DNA of 7,096 nt from assembly GCA_027365375.1 (NCBI GenBank), contig DAHXNM010000162.1:1-7096 (forward strand), given 5' to 3'. The stretch comes from Ferrimicrobium sp. Its GTDB lineage: Bacteria; Actinomycetota; Acidimicrobiia; Acidimicrobiales; Acidimicrobiaceae. The position numbers were made by a program, and so were the translations under genes. Of this stretch, positions 1 to 6,185 are shown piece after piece. Under the pieces are notes generated by a model. The model searched no databases. It was not told the DNA's origin and saw only the letters and a list, made by a program, of their open reading frames with translations. Each line of letters begins with the position of its first letter. Within the stretch, counting starts at the first letter, position 1.

Positions 1-588
1 ATCTTCTTAGACTTAGCCTTACCACGCAGTTGAGAGAGGTTATCGGTGATGATCGAGCGCGGCCACATGTGTGGGTGTTGGGCCACCTCGCCACGTGTTC
101 TGGTCCGGTTCCTCTTCTCATAGGCGACCGCTCCCGAGATCGTCTATGGCTCTGCATCGGTGTGCCGGAGCCGAGCCTGTTGTCTCTTGCTCCCTAGGTT
201 GTGGTGGCCCGGTGGCCGGTGCGCCGGGCACCAGCATCTCTTTTTGAGAGTACGAAGCTTATTCTTTGCCTCACCAATCTTGTTCCTATGCTTAGTCATG
301 GATGCAACTGCTGGGCCATATTCTCTGCCATCATGGGCCCCAGTGCAATCGGTACAGACCTCGGTGATTCCCCACTCAAGGGCTAGGACTGCCGGTCGCT
401 AGCTCCAGGGGTATCAACGTGTCAGTGACGTGGATGAAGGCTCGCTTGTGTTCTTCATCTGGTACCACTCTGATGTGCCCTGATACACGTGAGATTCCCG
501 ACAAGGGTAAGACACCACGATTTCTGGGGTGTTTCCTGACTACCGCGATTAGCCGCCCTGGGCCCGCGTAAAATTCGGGTGGTTCAGA
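1..588 (-). pseudogene. tnpB: Decayed TnpB (IS200/IS605-IS1341 type) transposon nuclease gene, truncated at both ends
   Basis: TnpB proteins are RNA-guided DNA nucleases carried by IS200/IS605-type elements. Read leftwards, 588 to about 390 gives a segment with GHIRVVPDEEHKRAFIHVTD, resembling the beta-strand region before the RuvC domain. The matching continuation lies in a different frame (+1) from about 392: ALEWGITEVCTD (RuvC-I region), KHRNKIGEAKNKLRTLKKR (basic helix), HHNLGSKRQQARL, then a TAG stop at 146-144. The same frame resumes with AVAYEKRN and ends at the window edge in IITDNLSQLRGKAKSKK (RuvC-II region). So there is at least one frameshift (about 385-395) and one nonsense codon. 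About the first third of a normal TnpB is missing before 588, where an in-frame TAA (591-589) stands next to the neighbouring gene's end. The zinc-ribbon and RuvC-III part would lie beyond the left edge. The family call rests on remembered motifs, not on a search. At the usual catalytic positions I read Glu for Asp and Asp for Glu. Confidence 0.75.
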
Positions 589-608
589 TTATATCCAAGG
601 ATGGTCTG

Positions 609-1160
609 TTAGCGTTCTTGGACTCCGACCAGGCGACCACGAGCCAGGATCTGACCGGATATCACTTCGATGAGCTGGCTGACGTTCTTGAGCTGGCTGG
701 CGTTAGCGATCGCCGTGGGAAGCGCAAAGAGATAAAAGCCATAGTGGTGGGGTCCGTGTCCTGGTAATGGTCGAGGACCCTCATAGCCGCGCCTCCAGAA
801 CGAGGCGGGCAGAAAGACGAGTCCTGCAGTCTTTGGATCCAGCCCACCAGTTGGCAACTCGGAGTGTGCCGGATCTAACAACGCTATGGTGTGGATAATT
901 GGTCTGGGGAGGGGAACGTCGGTATCTTCGATTATGAGTAGGAGCTGTGTCGTTCCTTCGGGTGTCCCGGCCCATGACAGCTGTGGCGATAAATTATTGC
1001 CAACACCTTTGCCGGAATGGGTCTCAGGAATCCGCTCGCCATCGTTAAAATCGCGACTCGAAAGCTGTATAGCCTCTGGTGCGAGCAGCGCCTGTCTGTT
1101 CCACACACTGTGCTGGTCTCCGCTACGAAAATCTCGGAGTAGTTCCCCAATCGAAGCCAT
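609..1160 (-). CDS. YbhB/YbcL-family (PEBP-like) protein
   Basis: This is a 183-residue protein of the phosphatidylethanolamine-binding-protein fold, bacterial YbhB/YbcL branch. These are small soluble proteins with an anion-binding pocket and no settled general function; some are linked to kinase or protease inhibition. Visible signatures are NLSPQLSW (about residues 56-63), the DTDVP ligand-site block (79-83), His90 in the IIHTIALL strand, and the hallmark GYEGPRPLPGHGPHHYGFYLFAL (about 125-146). The C-terminus RLVGVQER matches the usual family ending, so the gene seems complete. I chose ATG at 1160 because GGAGG of the purine run at 1173-1166 lies 8 bases upstream of it. The in-frame GTG at 1175 would swallow that ribosome site. 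No signal peptide is seen, so it is probably cytoplasmic. The first 25 or so residues are a little longer than in short homologues. Its stop is about 20 bases from the TnpB relic on the same strand; no functional link is implied. Confidence 0.9.
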   Translation of the reverse strand: MASIGELLRDFRSGDQHSVWNRQALLAPEAIQLSSRDFNDGERIPETHSGKGVGNNLSPQLSWAGTPEGTTQLLLIIEDTDVPLPRPIIHTIALLDPAHSELPTGGLDPKTAGLVFLPASFWRRGYEGPRPLPGHGPHHYGFYLFALPTAIANASQLKNVSQLIEVISGQILARGRLVGVQER

Positions 1161-1640
1161 TTTTACCCCCTCCACTCCATTCCTCCGTCGTTGGAAAACG
1201 TTACCATTACGAGGTTGCGAGCCAGTCGGGGTACCTGATGAATAAGTCCAATGGCTTAGCCTGTTGGACCTCGATTGCTAGGAACTCGCCCCGGGTCAAG
1301 CTATAGCCTCCGAGCTGATTTGGGAAGCCTTGCTGCTGCCTGGACGTGAGGCGGTCGACCTGTTTGCTCGATGGCTTAGGTCGGCTAAGGTGGCGTGGAG
1401 GTGCTAATGCAATCGAGATCCATCGGCTACGCTACACCAGCTACTCGGTTTATGCAGGAAGAGTTCGGCTGCTCGCGAGGCGGTTACCGTTTGAGCCGAA
1501 ATAGGCCGGCGTGAGTGTGGTGTGACGAACTTGCGAAACACCGGCGATATGCACCCCCCTGTTTCGGCTCTAGCGTCGCGTTTGGGCTGGCGCGTTGGCA
1601 TCGCGGGGCTGATGATCCATCGACAGATTGGCGGATTGGA
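1161..1640. other. Mostly non-coding stretch between divergent PEBP and HAD genes
   Basis: This interval separates a minus-strand gene on the left from a plus-strand gene on the right, so it should hold both promoters. I could not point to a convincing -35/-10 pair for either. The only coding hint is a 41-codon open stretch on the plus strand (1282-1407) whose TAA overlaps the ATG of a 35-codon frame (1407-1514). Neither resembles a family I know. No tRNA, strong terminator or long repeat was seen. Confidence 0.5.
1407..1514 (+). CDS. Doubtful 35-residue small ORF with a good ribosome site
   Basis: An ATG at 1407 is preceded by GGAGG (1397-1401) with a 5-base gap, a credible ribosome site, and opens 35 codons ending in TGA at 1512-1514. 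The predicted peptide begins MQSRSIGYATPATRFMQEE and has a basic, Arg-rich end (GGYRLSRNRPA). It has no membrane segment and no family resemblance. The start overlaps the stop of an upstream open stretch in a TAATG arrangement, which could allow coupled translation if that stretch were translated, but it has no good start codon. It lies 132 bases before the HAD gene and could be an upstream leader peptide. Chance occurrence is quite possible at this length. Confidence 0.2.
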   Translation: MQSRSIGYATPATRFMQEEFGCSRGGYRLSRNRPA

Positions 1641-1641
1641 G
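1638..1641 (+). promoter_or_regulatory. Ribosome site deciding the HAD start
   Basis: GGAG ends five bases before the ATG at 1647. The alternative in-frame GTG at 1641 would overlap this site, and the longer frame opening at 1515 adds 44 residues that do not look like HAD sequence. ATG 1647 is therefore preferred. Confidence 0.55.
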
Positions 1642-1646
1642 TGAAT

Positions 1647-2474
1647 ATGACAGAGACTAGTTCGATTCGTTTGGTGCTCGCAGATGTTGACGGAACGCTT
1701 GTAACCAACGAAAAAGTACTCACCGCCAGAGCCAAGAAGGCGGTTAAGCGACTCCATGACGCACAAATCCTCTTTTCGCTTACCAGTGGGCGACCTCCTC
1801 GTGGGATGGAGATGTTTATCGAGCCTTTAGATATCACCCTGCCTTTTGCGGCCTTCAACGGCGGTCAGATCGTCTCGCCGACCTTCGAAACGCTGGTTCA
1901 ACATGTCCTTGACGATCAAGTATTGGGAGAGATTGTAGATCGCCTTGGCAGGGCGAAGCTCGATACCTGGTTCTACGCCGGGTCGGAATGGTACGTTCCA
2001 GATCGTGATGGCATTCATGTGGACAGAGAGTCAGCTACTGTGAAGTTTGAGCCCAAAGTTATGAACCACAAACATAGACCGTCAGGTTCGATTGTCAAGG
2101 TAGTCGGTGTCAGCGACGATCACAACCTGATCATGAAGATGACCGACGAGATCCGTGAGGCCCTTGGCGATAAGGTAACAGCTGAGGCTTCGCAGCCCTA
2201 TTATCTCGATATCACCCACCCACTCGCGAACAAGGGAGCTGTGGTGGGCTATCTGGCTAAATGTTATGAGCTCAAGACTGATCAAATCGCCACCATTGGT
2301 GACATGCCAAATGATGTGGAGATGTTCACCAAGTCCGGATTGGCGATCGCGATGGGTAACGCTGAACCAGAGGTGCAACATGCTGCCGATCAGGTCACGA
2401 CGTCCAACTCTGAGGAGGGATTCGCCAACGCCATGGATCGATTCGTCTTGGGGCGAGATGCATCCAATGCTTAG
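1647..2474 (+). CDS. Cof-type HAD-IIB family phosphatase
   Basis: This is a 275-residue haloacid dehalogenase-superfamily hydrolase of the Cof/IIB subfamily, a Mg2+-dependent phosphatase that usually acts on small sugar phosphates, nucleotides or flavin-type phosphates in the cytoplasm. All four motifs are present: motif I LADVDGTL with nucleophile Asp13 and acid/base Asp15; motif II SGR with Ser47; motif III NKG with Lys196; motif IV GDMPND with Asp219 and Asp223 for Mg2+. The IIB cap lies between motifs II and III (about residues 80-185), and FNGGQIV (about 70-76) matches the usual F-NG block just after motif II. The length is typical of the family. The substrate cannot be read from the sequence. 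It stands alone: the nearest plus-strand gene is 1 kb downstream, so it is probably monocistronic. No clear promoter or terminator was found. The gene looks intact. Confidence 0.92.
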   Translation: MTETSSIRLVLADVDGTLVTNEKVLTARAKKAVKRLHDAQILFSLTSGRPPRGMEMFIEPLDITLPFAAFNGGQIVSPTFETLVQHVLDDQVLGEIVDRLGRAKLDTWFYAGSEWYVPDRDGIHVDRESATVKFEPKVMNHKHRPSGSIVKVVGVSDDHNLIMKMTDEIREALGDKVTAEASQPYYLDITHPLANKGAVVGYLAKCYELKTDQIATIGDMPNDVEMFTKSGLAIAMGNAEPEVQHAADQVTTSNSEEGFANAMDRFVLGRDASNA

Positions 2475-2711
2475 CAGCGATCGTGGGAGCGGAGTATGAG
2501 GCCAAGAACATAATTGCCGATCGACCTTTTCCTTCCCACACCCGCTCTTGTATCGGCGCCTCGTTGAGTGCGTGCCTGATCCTGTGTAGTTTTATTCGTC
2601 CGTCGAGACCAGGCATTGGAGGACAAGAGATACCGGCTGGCCATGTTCGAAGAGAAGAGGGTTGCTCTTGGGCCGAAAACTGTCATGAATAGAGGCTGAC
2701 AAGGGCGAACT

Positions 2712-2804
2712 ATGACGAGTGGACGCGGTATTTACCACATGGATTGTAAGACTTGTGGGTCAGCTAGTTTCGCAGCTGAGGCGATGATTGGACTGGTTTG
2801 TTAA
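2712..2804 (+). CDS. Doubtful 30-residue Cys-containing small ORF
   Basis: The ATG at 2712 follows AAGGG (2701-2705) at a 6-base gap. The frame runs 30 codons to TAA at 2802-2804. The peptide contains DCKTCGS, a CxxC pair as in zinc knuckles, and ends in Cys. A full zinc ribbon would need a second CxxC, which is absent, so this may be a fragment or chance. No neighbours suggest a role. Confidence 0.15.
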   Translation: MTSGRGIYHMDCKTCGSASFAAEAMIGLVC

Positions 2805-2865
2805 AAATTTCTCGTCGCGCTACAGGATCTTTGCGAATGGTCGATATTCTGTTTGTAGCTCAAGA

Positions 2866-2897
2866 ATTCTGTCTTAAGCCCTCCGGCATGACAGAAT
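2866..2897. repeat. 8-bp inverted repeat (ATTCTGTC / GACAGAAT)
   Basis: ATTCTGTC at 2866-2873 pairs perfectly with GACAGAAT at 2890-2897 across a 16-base spacer. A further direct copy of ATTCTGT lies 20 bases upstream at 2846-2852. There is no U-run after it, so it is not a classic terminator. It could be a protein-binding site or chance. Confidence 0.35.
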
Positions 2898-3364
2898 GGC
2901 AACCGCTCCCGCAAGACGGTGCTACCGGAGGAAGAGCTGGTCGGTCTCGTTGATCGACAAGGCGGGAAGCCTTTGCTTGGTGGCTCGGTTTCCCATTGAC
3001 TTTGGGAGGCGCGTAGTGCAATGTTATAACGGCAAATACAACGTTACTGGTAGCGACAGTGGTCGAACGGTGGTTTCAAATAAGCGGTCGAGGGACGTGA
3101 TTTTGACTCATGCTCTGCGTCCTGCATACGAGCTTGTCGCATGCTCCAGAAGCGGAACTCTGGCTACAAAGACCCGAACTCCTAGTTCCAGGCGCACCTG
3201 TGGTCGTGAGATGCGAGGCGGTCGCCGCGAACCAGGAGATATGCGCTCTATGGTCCGAACTTAGCTTCGATACTGAAGAAATCTCGATCTTTTGAGGCTT
3301 GTACCGACTGAGGTTCGCAAGCAAGGGTTGAGTGTCAGGGTTGAAGCTCTTGTCGGTTTGCAGC

Positions 3365-3393
3365 GTTCCGGTGCGGTGACTCCAGACCGGAAC
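3365..3393. repeat. Perfect 8-bp inverted repeat upstream of metY
   Basis: GTTCCGGT (3365-3372) and ACCGGAAC (3386-3393) are exact reverse complements around a 13-base spacer. The element ends about 20 bases before the proposed -35 of metY, a position typical of an activator or repressor site. No T-tract follows, which argues against an intrinsic terminator. The cognate regulator is unknown. A transcript starting upstream would fold it into a hairpin. Confidence 0.5.
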
Positions 3394-3412
3394 CACTCGA
3401 TATTTCAATGCA

Positions 3413-3440
3413 TTAGACGTTTTCGTCGTCAAGTTATAAA
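3413..3440 (+). promoter_or_regulatory. Candidate metY-metX promoter
   Basis: TTAGAC (3413-3418) and TATAAA (3435-3440) are separated by 16 bases and resemble the -35 and -10 hexamers of housekeeping sigma factors. Transcription would begin near 3447, giving a leader of about 40 bases before the metY ATG, too short for a SAM riboswitch. Assignment is by consensus only. Confidence 0.45.
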
Positions 3441-3473
3441 AACCAGGATCGCAGGGTCGATCTGTTCGCTAAA

Positions 3474-3479
3474 AGGAGA
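3474..3479 (+). promoter_or_regulatory. metY ribosome binding site
   Basis: AGGAGA lies 8 bases before the ATG at 3488, within an A-rich context, a strong Shine-Dalgarno that fixes the metY start. Confidence 0.75.
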
Positions 3480-3487
3480 TTACCGCC

Positions 3488-4786
3488 ATGTCCCAATGGG
3501 GATTTGAGACACAACAGATTCACGCCGGTGCAGTCGCCGACCCAACCACGGGAGCGCGCGCCGTTCCTATCTATCAGACCTCAAGCTACGTCTTTCGCGA
3601 TACGAAGCACGCAGCTGCACTCTTTGGACTCGAGGAACTTGGAAATATCTATACACGTCTCGGGAACCCAACCCAGGCCGTTTTTGAAGACCGGATCGCC
3701 GCTCTAGAGGGTGGGGTAGGAGCGCTCGCCACTGCAAGTGGACAGGCAGCCGAGACGCTGGCGTTGGTGAACCTAGCCGAAGGAGGCGGGCATATTGTTG
3801 CCTCCTCGTCGCTATATGGTGGCAGCTATAACCTGTTGCACTACACGCTCGCCAAGCTTGGGATTCAGACGACCTTCATCGTCAATCCTGATGATCTGGG
3901 AGAGTGGGAGTCTGCAATTCGCCCTGAGACTCGTGCCTTCTATGCAGAGACGATTGGCAATCCCAAGGGGGATATTATTGACTTTGCCGGGATCTCAAGC
4001 GTGGCTCATGACCATGGGATTCCACTAGTTGTAGACAACACGCTTGCAACTCCGTTCTTGGCGCAGCCCTTGCGTTATGGCGCGGATATCGTTGTACACT
4101 CTGCGACCAAGTTCATTGGTGGTCACGGAACGTCTCTCGGCGGAGTGATTGTGGATGGAGGCACCTTCGACTACGAAAATTCGGGTCGATTCACTAACTT
4201 TACCGAACCCGACGAGAGTTACCATGGCCTGATCTACTCTGAGCTTCCGGAGACACTTTGGCCGGCGCGCTATATTCTCAAGGCACGCCTGCAGTACATG
4301 CGTGATATAGGAGCCTCGGTATCGCCATTCAACGCCTTCCAGTTTCTCTTGGGGCTAGAGACCTTGAGCCTGAGAATGGAGCGCCATGTATCAAACGCGC
4401 TTGCGGTGGCAGAGTGGCTTGAGAGTCGAGATGAGGTTGCCTGGGTTTTATATGCAGGTTTGAAGTCGAGCCCATGGCATGAACGTCAGCAGCGCTACCT
4501 ACCTCGTGGAGCGGGAGCGATCATTGGTTTTGGGATCAAGGGTTCTGAGGCTGCTGGTCAGCGCTTTATTGAGGGACTCGAGCTCTTTAGCCATCTTGCG
4601 AACGTTGGTGATGTCCGTAGTTTGGCTATCCATCCCGCATCGACAACCCATTCACAGTTGACTGAGGAGGAGCGTCTCGCTACTGGTGTTAGCGCTGACC
4701 TTGTCCGTCTCTCGATTGGGCTTGAGACCATTGATGATATCTTGGCTGACTTGGAGGCTGGTTTCCGTGCTGCAAAAGAGAGTTGA
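3488..4786 (+). CDS. metY: O-acetylhomoserine sulfhydrylase (aminocarboxypropyltransferase)
   Basis: This 432-residue PLP enzyme of the Cys/Met metabolism family converts O-acetyl-L-homoserine plus sulfide to L-homocysteine and acetate in the cytoplasm. Key sites are visible: YTRLGNPT (55-62) supplies the Tyr/Arg that bind cofactor phosphate from the partner subunit; ATASGQAAE (81-89) is the phosphate-binding loop; Tyr110 should stack on the PLP ring; Asp183 in VVDNTLATP contacts the pyridine nitrogen; and Lys208 in SATKFIGGHGTS forms the Schiff base. The length of about 430 residues and the long block after Lys208 (FTEPDESYHGL and beyond) fit MetY rather than the shorter cystathionine gamma-synthase/lyase enzymes (about 380-400). 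The C-terminal LATGVSADLVRLSIGLETIDDI block is the family ending. It is followed at once by metX, whose product makes its substrate, which strongly supports the assignment. The gene is intact. Confidence 0.95.
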   Translation: MSQWGFETQQIHAGAVADPTTGARAVPIYQTSSYVFRDTKHAAALFGLEELGNIYTRLGNPTQAVFEDRIAALEGGVGALATASGQAAETLALVNLAEGGGHIVASSSLYGGSYNLLHYTLAKLGIQTTFIVNPDDLGEWESAIRPETRAFYAETIGNPKGDIIDFAGISSVAHDHGIPLVVDNTLATPFLAQPLRYGADIVVHSATKFIGGHGTSLGGVIVDGGTFDYENSGRFTNFTEPDESYHGLIYSELPETLWPARYILKARLQYMRDIGASVSPFNAFQFLLGLETLSLRMERHVSNALAVAEWLESRDEVAWVLYAGLKSSPWHERQQRYLPRGAGAIIGFGIKGSEAAGQRFIEGLELFSHLANVGDVRSLAIHPASTTHSQLTEEERLATGVSADLVRLSIGLETIDDILADLEAGFRAAKES

Positions 4787-4790
4787 GGCT

Positions 4791-5915
4791 GTGACCACCG
4801 CAGCTTGGCGCGCTGGTCTATTTGTTGGACACCGTCAGTTTGCGCGCGTCTTCGATAGCTTCACGACCGAGATGGGCTCTGCGATTGGGCCCATCGACGT
4901 CGCCTATGAGACCTGGGGCACACTGAACGCAGATCGATCCAACGCCGTGCTCATTCTGCATGCCCTGACTGGGGATTCACACGCAGTTGGGGATGCGGAG
5001 GATGGACACCCCACGCCAGGCTGGTGGAACGGGCTGATTGGACCAGGACTGGCGATCGATACCAATAGGTATTTTGTGCTCTGTCCTAACGTTCTCGGTG
5101 GCTGTCAGGGGACGACTGGTCCTTCTTCGGTAGCGCCAGACGGAGAGGTATACGGGCCGCGTTTCCCAGCCATCACCGTCCGTGATCAGGTGGCGGTGGA
5201 GTTTGCACTAGCACAGCGGCTTGGCATCGAGCGGTTTGCAGCCATCGTTGGCGGATCAATGGGAGGAATGCGGGTCCTTGAATGGGTGGTCAGCTACCCG
5301 GAGGCTGCCGAGCGTGCTGTTGTGCTTGCCGTTGGTGCTGCAGCTAGTGCTGAGCAGATCGCACTCTCGTCGTTGCAGATTCGTATGATCAAGAGTGACC
5401 CGAACTTCTGTGGTGGAGATTACTACCGCTATGGGGTTGTCCCAGCTCACGGGTTGCGCCTGGCTAGAGAACTCGCGCACCTCAGCTACCGTAGCCCAGG
5501 CGAACTCGATGACCGATTTGGGCGTAGCCGCCAAACGGAGGCTTATCCGGAGACTGAACCGCACTCCTCTACTGAGGATGACTCTTTCGCGGTTGAATCC
5601 TATCTATCTCATCATGGGAAGAAGTTGGTACAGCGCTTCGATGCCAACTCCTATATTCGGCTCTCGGAGGCTATGAACCACCACGACGTTGGACGAGGAC
5701 GAGGTGGTTATCGCGACGCGCTCAGTCGAGTGAAGGCAAAGGTGACGGTCATAGGGATCTCCTCTGATCGTCTATTTCCGGTCGCGCAACAACAGGCTAT
5801 TGCGGATGCTTTGCCAACCTGTGAGGGTTTCTACGTAGTTGACTCCGAGATTGGTCATGACGGATTTTTGGTCGAGGTAAAGGCGATTGGCGACATCATA
5901 CGGATGGCGCTCTAG
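4791..5915 (+). CDS. metX: Homoserine O-acetyltransferase
   Basis: This alpha/beta-hydrolase-fold enzyme transfers an acetyl group from acetyl-CoA to L-homoserine, the activation step of methionine synthesis. From GTG 4791 it has 374 residues, normal for the family. LHALTGDSH (56-64) forms the oxyanion-side loop, GHPTPGWW (72-79) and NVLGGCQGTTGPSS (100-113) are hallmark blocks, and the triad is Ser156 (GGSMGG), Asp326 (SDRLFP) and His356 (GHDGFL). NHHDVGRGRGG also matches actinobacterial MetX. The start is uncertain. GTG 4791 lies 4 bases after the metY stop with a purine run (AAAGAGAG) upstream. GTG 4767 has GGAGG (4753-4757) 9 bases upstream and would overlap metY by 20 bases, adding 8 residues. 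Either way the two genes are translationally close and surely co-transcribed. Some MetX relatives use succinyl-CoA; pairing with MetY favours acetyl. The gene is intact. Confidence 0.94.
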   Translation: MTTAAWRAGLFVGHRQFARVFDSFTTEMGSAIGPIDVAYETWGTLNADRSNAVLILHALTGDSHAVGDAEDGHPTPGWWNGLIGPGLAIDTNRYFVLCPNVLGGCQGTTGPSSVAPDGEVYGPRFPAITVRDQVAVEFALAQRLGIERFAAIVGGSMGGMRVLEWVVSYPEAAERAVVLAVGAAASAEQIALSSLQIRMIKSDPNFCGGDYYRYGVVPAHGLRLARELAHLSYRSPGELDDRFGRSRQTEAYPETEPHSSTEDDSFAVESYLSHHGKKLVQRFDANSYIRLSEAMNHHDVGRGRGGYRDALSRVKAKVTVIGISSDRLFPVAQQQAIADALPTCEGFYVVDSEIGHDGFLVEVKAIGDIIRMAL

Positions 5916-5916
5916 C

Positions 5917-5925
5917 TGGTATAAT
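5917..5925 (+). promoter_or_regulatory. Extended -10 promoter-like motif just after metX
   Basis: TGGTATAAT combines a perfect TATAAT (5920-5925) with an upstream TG, the extended -10 pattern that can work without a good -35. The corresponding -35 position is poor. No plus-strand gene begins within the following 1 kb, so if active it would yield a non-coding RNA or a long leader. Chance is possible. Confidence 0.3.
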
Positions 5926-5962
5926 CGTCGGTGGTTGGCTGTGAGCGCATTTGCCTCTGTTT

Positions 5963-5985
5963 AGCCAGAACCTGGTTAGCTGGCT
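5963..5985. repeat. Small hairpin (AGCCAG / CTGGCT) downstream of metX
   Basis: AGCCAG (5963-5968) pairs with CTGGCT (5980-5985) across an 11-base loop. It lies about 50 bases after the metX stop, where a terminator is expected, but no U-run follows on either strand, so intrinsic termination is doubtful. Confidence 0.3.
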
Positions 5986-6185
5986 TCGAGTGGCGGTGTA
6001 GGTAGAAAGCAGTTGCCAGTCCAGTGTTGTGGAAGCGAACCGCCCATGTTTATTTTCCAACCTGAAACCATCAGCGTATGGGTGTTAGATCGGCCCGGTT
6101 TTGGAGACTGCTGGCCTTGTGCTGTTTCGATAGAAAACTCGACTCATAGACGAGCTAGCAATGCGACCCAGAAGCTTGATCGCCA

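Larger units (their letters stand above)
2475..3487. other. About 1 kb with no recognisable gene, upstream of metY
   Basis: Open frames here (for example 2896-3264 plus and 3076-3432 minus) have low-complexity or basic translations with no family resemblance, and none has a convincing ribosome site. No tRNA or known SAM-riboswitch core was recognised. Visible elements are a 30-codon Cys-containing frame (2712-2804), repeats of ATTCTGT (2846-2897), two copies of AGGGTTGA 13 bases apart (3324, 3337), a perfect 8-bp inverted repeat (3365-3393) and a metY promoter candidate (3413-3440). The stretch could be a decayed gene or a long regulatory region. Confidence 0.5.

Noticed and set aside
160..402. 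Plus-strand 80-codon frame over the TnpB relic
   Set aside because: It lies antisense to recognisable TnpB motifs and has an unlikely Cys/Trp/Leu-rich start; a shadow frame.
1515..1646. 44-residue N-terminal extension of the HAD protein
   Set aside because: The residues do not resemble HAD sequence; motif I normally lies near residue 10, and a ribosome site precedes ATG 1647.
2896..3264. 122-codon plus-strand open frame in the gene-free region
   Set aside because: Arg/Ser-rich translation without family resemblance, and no convincing ribosome site at its start.
3076..3432. 118-codon minus-strand open frame
   Set aside because: Ser/Thr-rich low-complexity translation, overlaps the metY promoter region, and has no recognisable domain.
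3296..3487. SAM riboswitch upstream of metY
   Set aside because: None of the SAM-I, SAM-II or SAM-IV core sequences I know is visible, and the proposed leader is only about 40 bases.
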